From Variovorax sp. Sphag1AA (lineage in GTDB: Bacteria; Pseudomonadota; Gammaproteobacteria; Burkholderiales; Burkholderiaceae_C), in the NCBI RefSeq assembly GCF_014192575.1, contig NZ_JACHYC010000004.1, positions 1 to 64,000 of the forward strand: DNA of 64,000 nt, in the 5' to 3' direction. The notes beneath the pieces were generated by a model that did no database searches, was not told the DNA's origin, and worked only from the letters and a program-made list of their open reading frames with translations. The first letter of the stretch is position 1. Every line of letters begins with the position of its first letter. The position numbers and the translations under genes were made by a program. This document shows positions 61,963-64,000 of this stretch, piece by piece.

Positions 61963-62349
61963 ATGAAGCTCCAGCCTGATAAATCCGACGTCCAGACACT
62001 GACTGCACATGGCCCGGGCTGGGTCGCCATCAACAACGAACGGGTCGAATCCAGCGTCGTCGTCGGCTCCCGTGGTGAGCGCTTCCCGTGGAACTGCGCG
62101 CGCTTCGATGAATTGGGGCCGGAGCACTTCGCGCAACTGGCATCGCTGGGCGCGGAATTGATCATTTTCGGAAGCGGATCGCGCATCCGGTTTCCGAAGC
62201 CGGTCTGGCTCCAGGCGCTCATGGCTCAGCGAACCGGCGTCGAGACCATGGACACGGCTGCCGCCTGTCGCACCTACAACATCCTCGCCAGCGAAGGCCG
62301 CCATGTGGTCGCGGCCCTCCTTATTGAGGATGTCCCGGGCGGGCAGTAG
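61963..62349 (+). CDS. Mth938-like domain protein
   Basis: A 128-residue protein of the Mth938/NDUFAF3-like fold. Features are SDVQTLTAHGPGWVAINNER, FPWNCARFDELGPEHFAQLA, ELIIFGSGSRIRFPKP and VETMDTAAACRTYNILASEG. Eukaryotic relatives help assemble respiratory complex I; the bacterial role is unclear. Divergent from alaC; bcp follows on the same strand. Confidence 0.92.
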   Translation: MKLQPDKSDVQTLTAHGPGWVAINNERVESSVVVGSRGERFPWNCARFDELGPEHFAQLASLGAELIIFGSGSRIRFPKPVWLQALMAQRTGVETMDTAAACRTYNILASEGRHVVAALLIEDVPGGQ

Positions 62350-62470
62350 GAGGCATTTCGAGGTAAAATCGCGGGCTGCAAACCGGCGGCACGCCCTCAT
62401 CTAGCAACGACCAATCCCCTCCGTGCTCGATTCGATCGGGCATGGAATCAAACCGGAGAAAACAAGTTTC

Positions 62471-62947
62471 ATGGCGATCGTTGTCAACAAACCCATTCCC
62501 GAATTCGACGCCAATGCTACCGGCGGCCTGAAGGTCTCGAACACCTCGCATCTCGGCCAAGTCCTGGTGATGTACTTCTATCCCAAGGACAACACCCCAG
62601 GCTGCACGACCGAAGCCATGCAGTTCCGCGATCGTTACAAGGATTTCGAAAAAGCTGGCGCCACGGTGTTCGGCGTGTCGCGCGACAACATGAAGTCGCA
62701 TGACGAATTCAAGGCCAAGCTCGAGCTCCCCTTCGAACTGATTGCAGATACTGAAGAAAAGATGTGCCACATGTTCGGCGTCGTCAAGAACAAGATCATG
62801 TACGGCAAGAAGGTCAAGGGCATCGAACGCAGCACCTTCCTCATCGGTGCGGACGGTGTTCTCAAGGCTGAGTGGCGCGGGCTCAAGGTGCCCGGCCATG
62901 TCGACGAGGTACTCAAAGCTGTCAAGGCGCTCAAGAAAGCAGCCTGA
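62471..62947 (+). CDS. bcp: Peroxiredoxin, Bcp/PrxQ type
   Basis: A 158-residue thiol peroxidase. The peroxidatic Cys lies in YFYPKDNTPGCTTEAMQFRD. The resolving Cys five residues later, found in some PrxQ, is absent; a Cys occurs further on in EKMCHMFGVV. ATG 62471 (MAIVVNKPIPEF) is chosen over an upstream in-frame start. It reduces hydroperoxides in the cytoplasm. Confidence 0.95.
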   Translation: MAIVVNKPIPEFDANATGGLKVSNTSHLGQVLVMYFYPKDNTPGCTTEAMQFRDRYKDFEKAGATVFGVSRDNMKSHDEFKAKLELPFELIADTEEKMCHMFGVVKNKIMYGKKVKGIERSTFLIGADGVLKAEWRGLKVPGHVDEVLKAVKALKKAA

Positions 62948-63067
62948 TTCACCAAGTGTGAGGTTTTGCGCACCCCCGTTGGAGGCGCGCAACTAACAGA
63001 GGAAGTGACACTCGCGATGTGCATAATGGCTTCATGCCGTTGAGTTCCGCGACCGCATCCATCGAAC

Positions 63068-63100
63068 AAAGCCGCCAGGTTCTTCAGGCGGCTTTTTCAT
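63068..63100 (+). terminator. Terminator between bcp and phoH
   Basis: AAAGCCGCC (63068-63076) pairs with GGCGGCTTT (63087-63095), followed by a T-rich run. Confidence 0.8.
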
Positions 63101-63135
63101 TTTCTGGCCCCTTCATTCTTGCGAGCGAACCGCCC

Positions 63136-64000
63136 CATGCCCCTGCCCCCCGCCCCTACGAAACGTGCCTCCATGCTTTCGCCGAGCGCGCACGACGCGC
63201 CCGCCCGGTCTTCGCAGGGCCGAAGCGGTCGCCGTTCAACTGACAGGAAATCGGAAGACGGCGGCGCGACAGGGCCGCGGCCACTCGAACTATTCGATCG
63301 TCACGCTGACGAGGCCGGGGGAAGCGTCGAAACGCTACCCGCCCTGAAGGCGAAAGCCCCGGCTCCAGTGGCGAAGGCGCCTTCGCCCAGCACGTCCGAA
63401 ACACCGGAGACGGCGGCCGTAGTCTTGCGTCAAGCTCAGCCACGCGCCAAACGCAGCAAGGCGAACGGCCCGGTCAAGCTTTTCGTGCTCGACACCAACG
63501 TGCTGCTGCACGATCCGATGTGTCTCTTCCGCTTCGAAGAGCACGACATCTTCCTGCCGATGATCGTTCTGGAAGAGCTCGACGGGCACAAGAAGGGCAC
63601 CACGGAAGTCGCCCGCAACGGTCGCCAAGCCAGCCGGACCCTGGACGCCCTCGCCGCAGCGCAGGGAGCGGACATCGGCAAAGGCCTGAAACTCGACACC
63701 ACCGGCCATCGCGAGTCCGGCGGCAAGCTTTTCTTCCAGACGGAGCCGCTCGAATACACCTTGCCGACCAGCCTGCCGCAGGGCAAGGCCGACAACCAGA
63801 TTCTGGGCGTCGTCCAGGCGCTGAGCGACCTGAATTCGAAAGACGCGCCCGGCCGGCCGAAGCGAGAAGTCGTACTGGTGTCGAAGGACATCAACATGCG
63901 CGTCAAGGCGCGCGCACTGGGCCTGCATGCAGACGACTACCAGAACGACAAGACGCTGGATGACGGCGACCTGCTCTACTCCGGCTCGCTTGCGCTACCG
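63136..64000 (+). CDS. PIN-domain PhoH-family protein, 3' end outside the window
   Basis: The first 288 residues of a PhoH2/YlaK-like protein. After a low-complexity Pro/Ala/Lys linker (residues 1-110) comes a PIN ribonuclease domain: VKLFVLDTNVLLHDPMCLFR, PMIVLEELDGHKKG, REVVLVSKDINMRVKARALG. The acidic residues of the nuclease site (D in LDTNV, E in LEELD, D in SKDINM) are present. The PhoH ATPase domain should follow beyond 64000. ATG 63136 is the first ATG in frame; the GC-rich leader makes the start uncertain. Confidence 0.85.

Noticed and set aside
63000-63100. Small RNA between bcp and phoH
   Set aside because: A terminator is present, but no convincing promoter (CATAAT lacks a spaced -35 box).

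Overview
The window looks like a chromosomal segment of a GC-rich betaproteobacterium of the order Burkholderiales, most likely Comamonadaceae close to Variovorax. This rests on the gene order thrS-infC-rpmI-rplT-pheS-pheT-ihfA-merR-tRNA-Pro, a histone-H1-like AKKAP-repeat protein joined to a SWIB domain, a Bug-type solute receptor, TAGAAT-type -10 boxes and G/C-rich intergenic repeats of a kind familiar from this family. No database search was possible, so all names come from motif recognition.

Layout. (1) 1-10.1 kb is low-density and decayed. Remnants of a BKACE-type cleavage enzyme, an AI-2E/PerM transporter, a GAF-domain protein, an acyl-CoA ligase, a DUF6134 protein and a TetR regulator lie among intact genes: infA, an RRM RNA-binding protein, a hemerythrin, a zinc-ribbon metallopeptidase, a transglutaminase-like protein and a VOC protein. 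(2) 10.4-16.9 kb is an island-like block next to tRNA-Pro: a tyrosine recombinase directly downstream of a very divergent FtsZ-like protein, two large lipoproteins, an XRE regulator, a plasmid-type small protein and a possible small RNA. (3) 17.0-25.2 kb, all on the minus strand, is the translation-factor and aminoacyl-tRNA synthetase operon. It has an ATC-start infC, a terminator before pheS, and a thrS leader with a Thr-containing mini-ORF and an intrinsic terminator. (4) 25.2-30.3 kb holds an ABM monooxygenase and divergent GlxA regulator, aceA, an AIG2-like protein, an EamA permease and the H1/SWIB protein.

(5) 30.3-40.3 kb is a TPP enzyme, a TetR regulator and a seven-gene plus-strand operon: an ABC importer (permease, receptor, ATPase), an enolase-superfamily enzyme, a Gfo/Idh/MocA oxidoreductase, a DUF993 aldolase-like protein and a TIM-barrel isomerase. 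A TTGACT/TAGAAT promoter with a dyad over the predicted start precedes the operon. It looks like an uncharacterised uptake and catabolic pathway for a sugar-like compound. (6) 40.3-53 kb contains an AlkZ/YcaQ-type protein, FMN-riboswitch-controlled ribH, GST, ArsC-family reductase, TauE/SafE and MFS exporters with an AraC regulator, a coniferyl-aldehyde-dehydrogenase-like enzyme, a SulP transporter, arfB and clpB with a sigma-32-like promoter. (7) 53-64 kb contains a Bug receptor, molybdopterin genes (moaE; moaD-moeA-mobB) split by an opposite-strand DapA-family gene, threonine biosynthesis (hom-thrC), alaC, an Mth938-like protein, bcp and the start of a PIN-PhoH protein that runs off the end.

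The most novel items are the FtsZ-like/recombinase pair, the thrS leader, the seven-gene catabolic operon, the possible small RNA beside the island and a 60-bp diverged inverted repeat at 2.1/3.1 kb.
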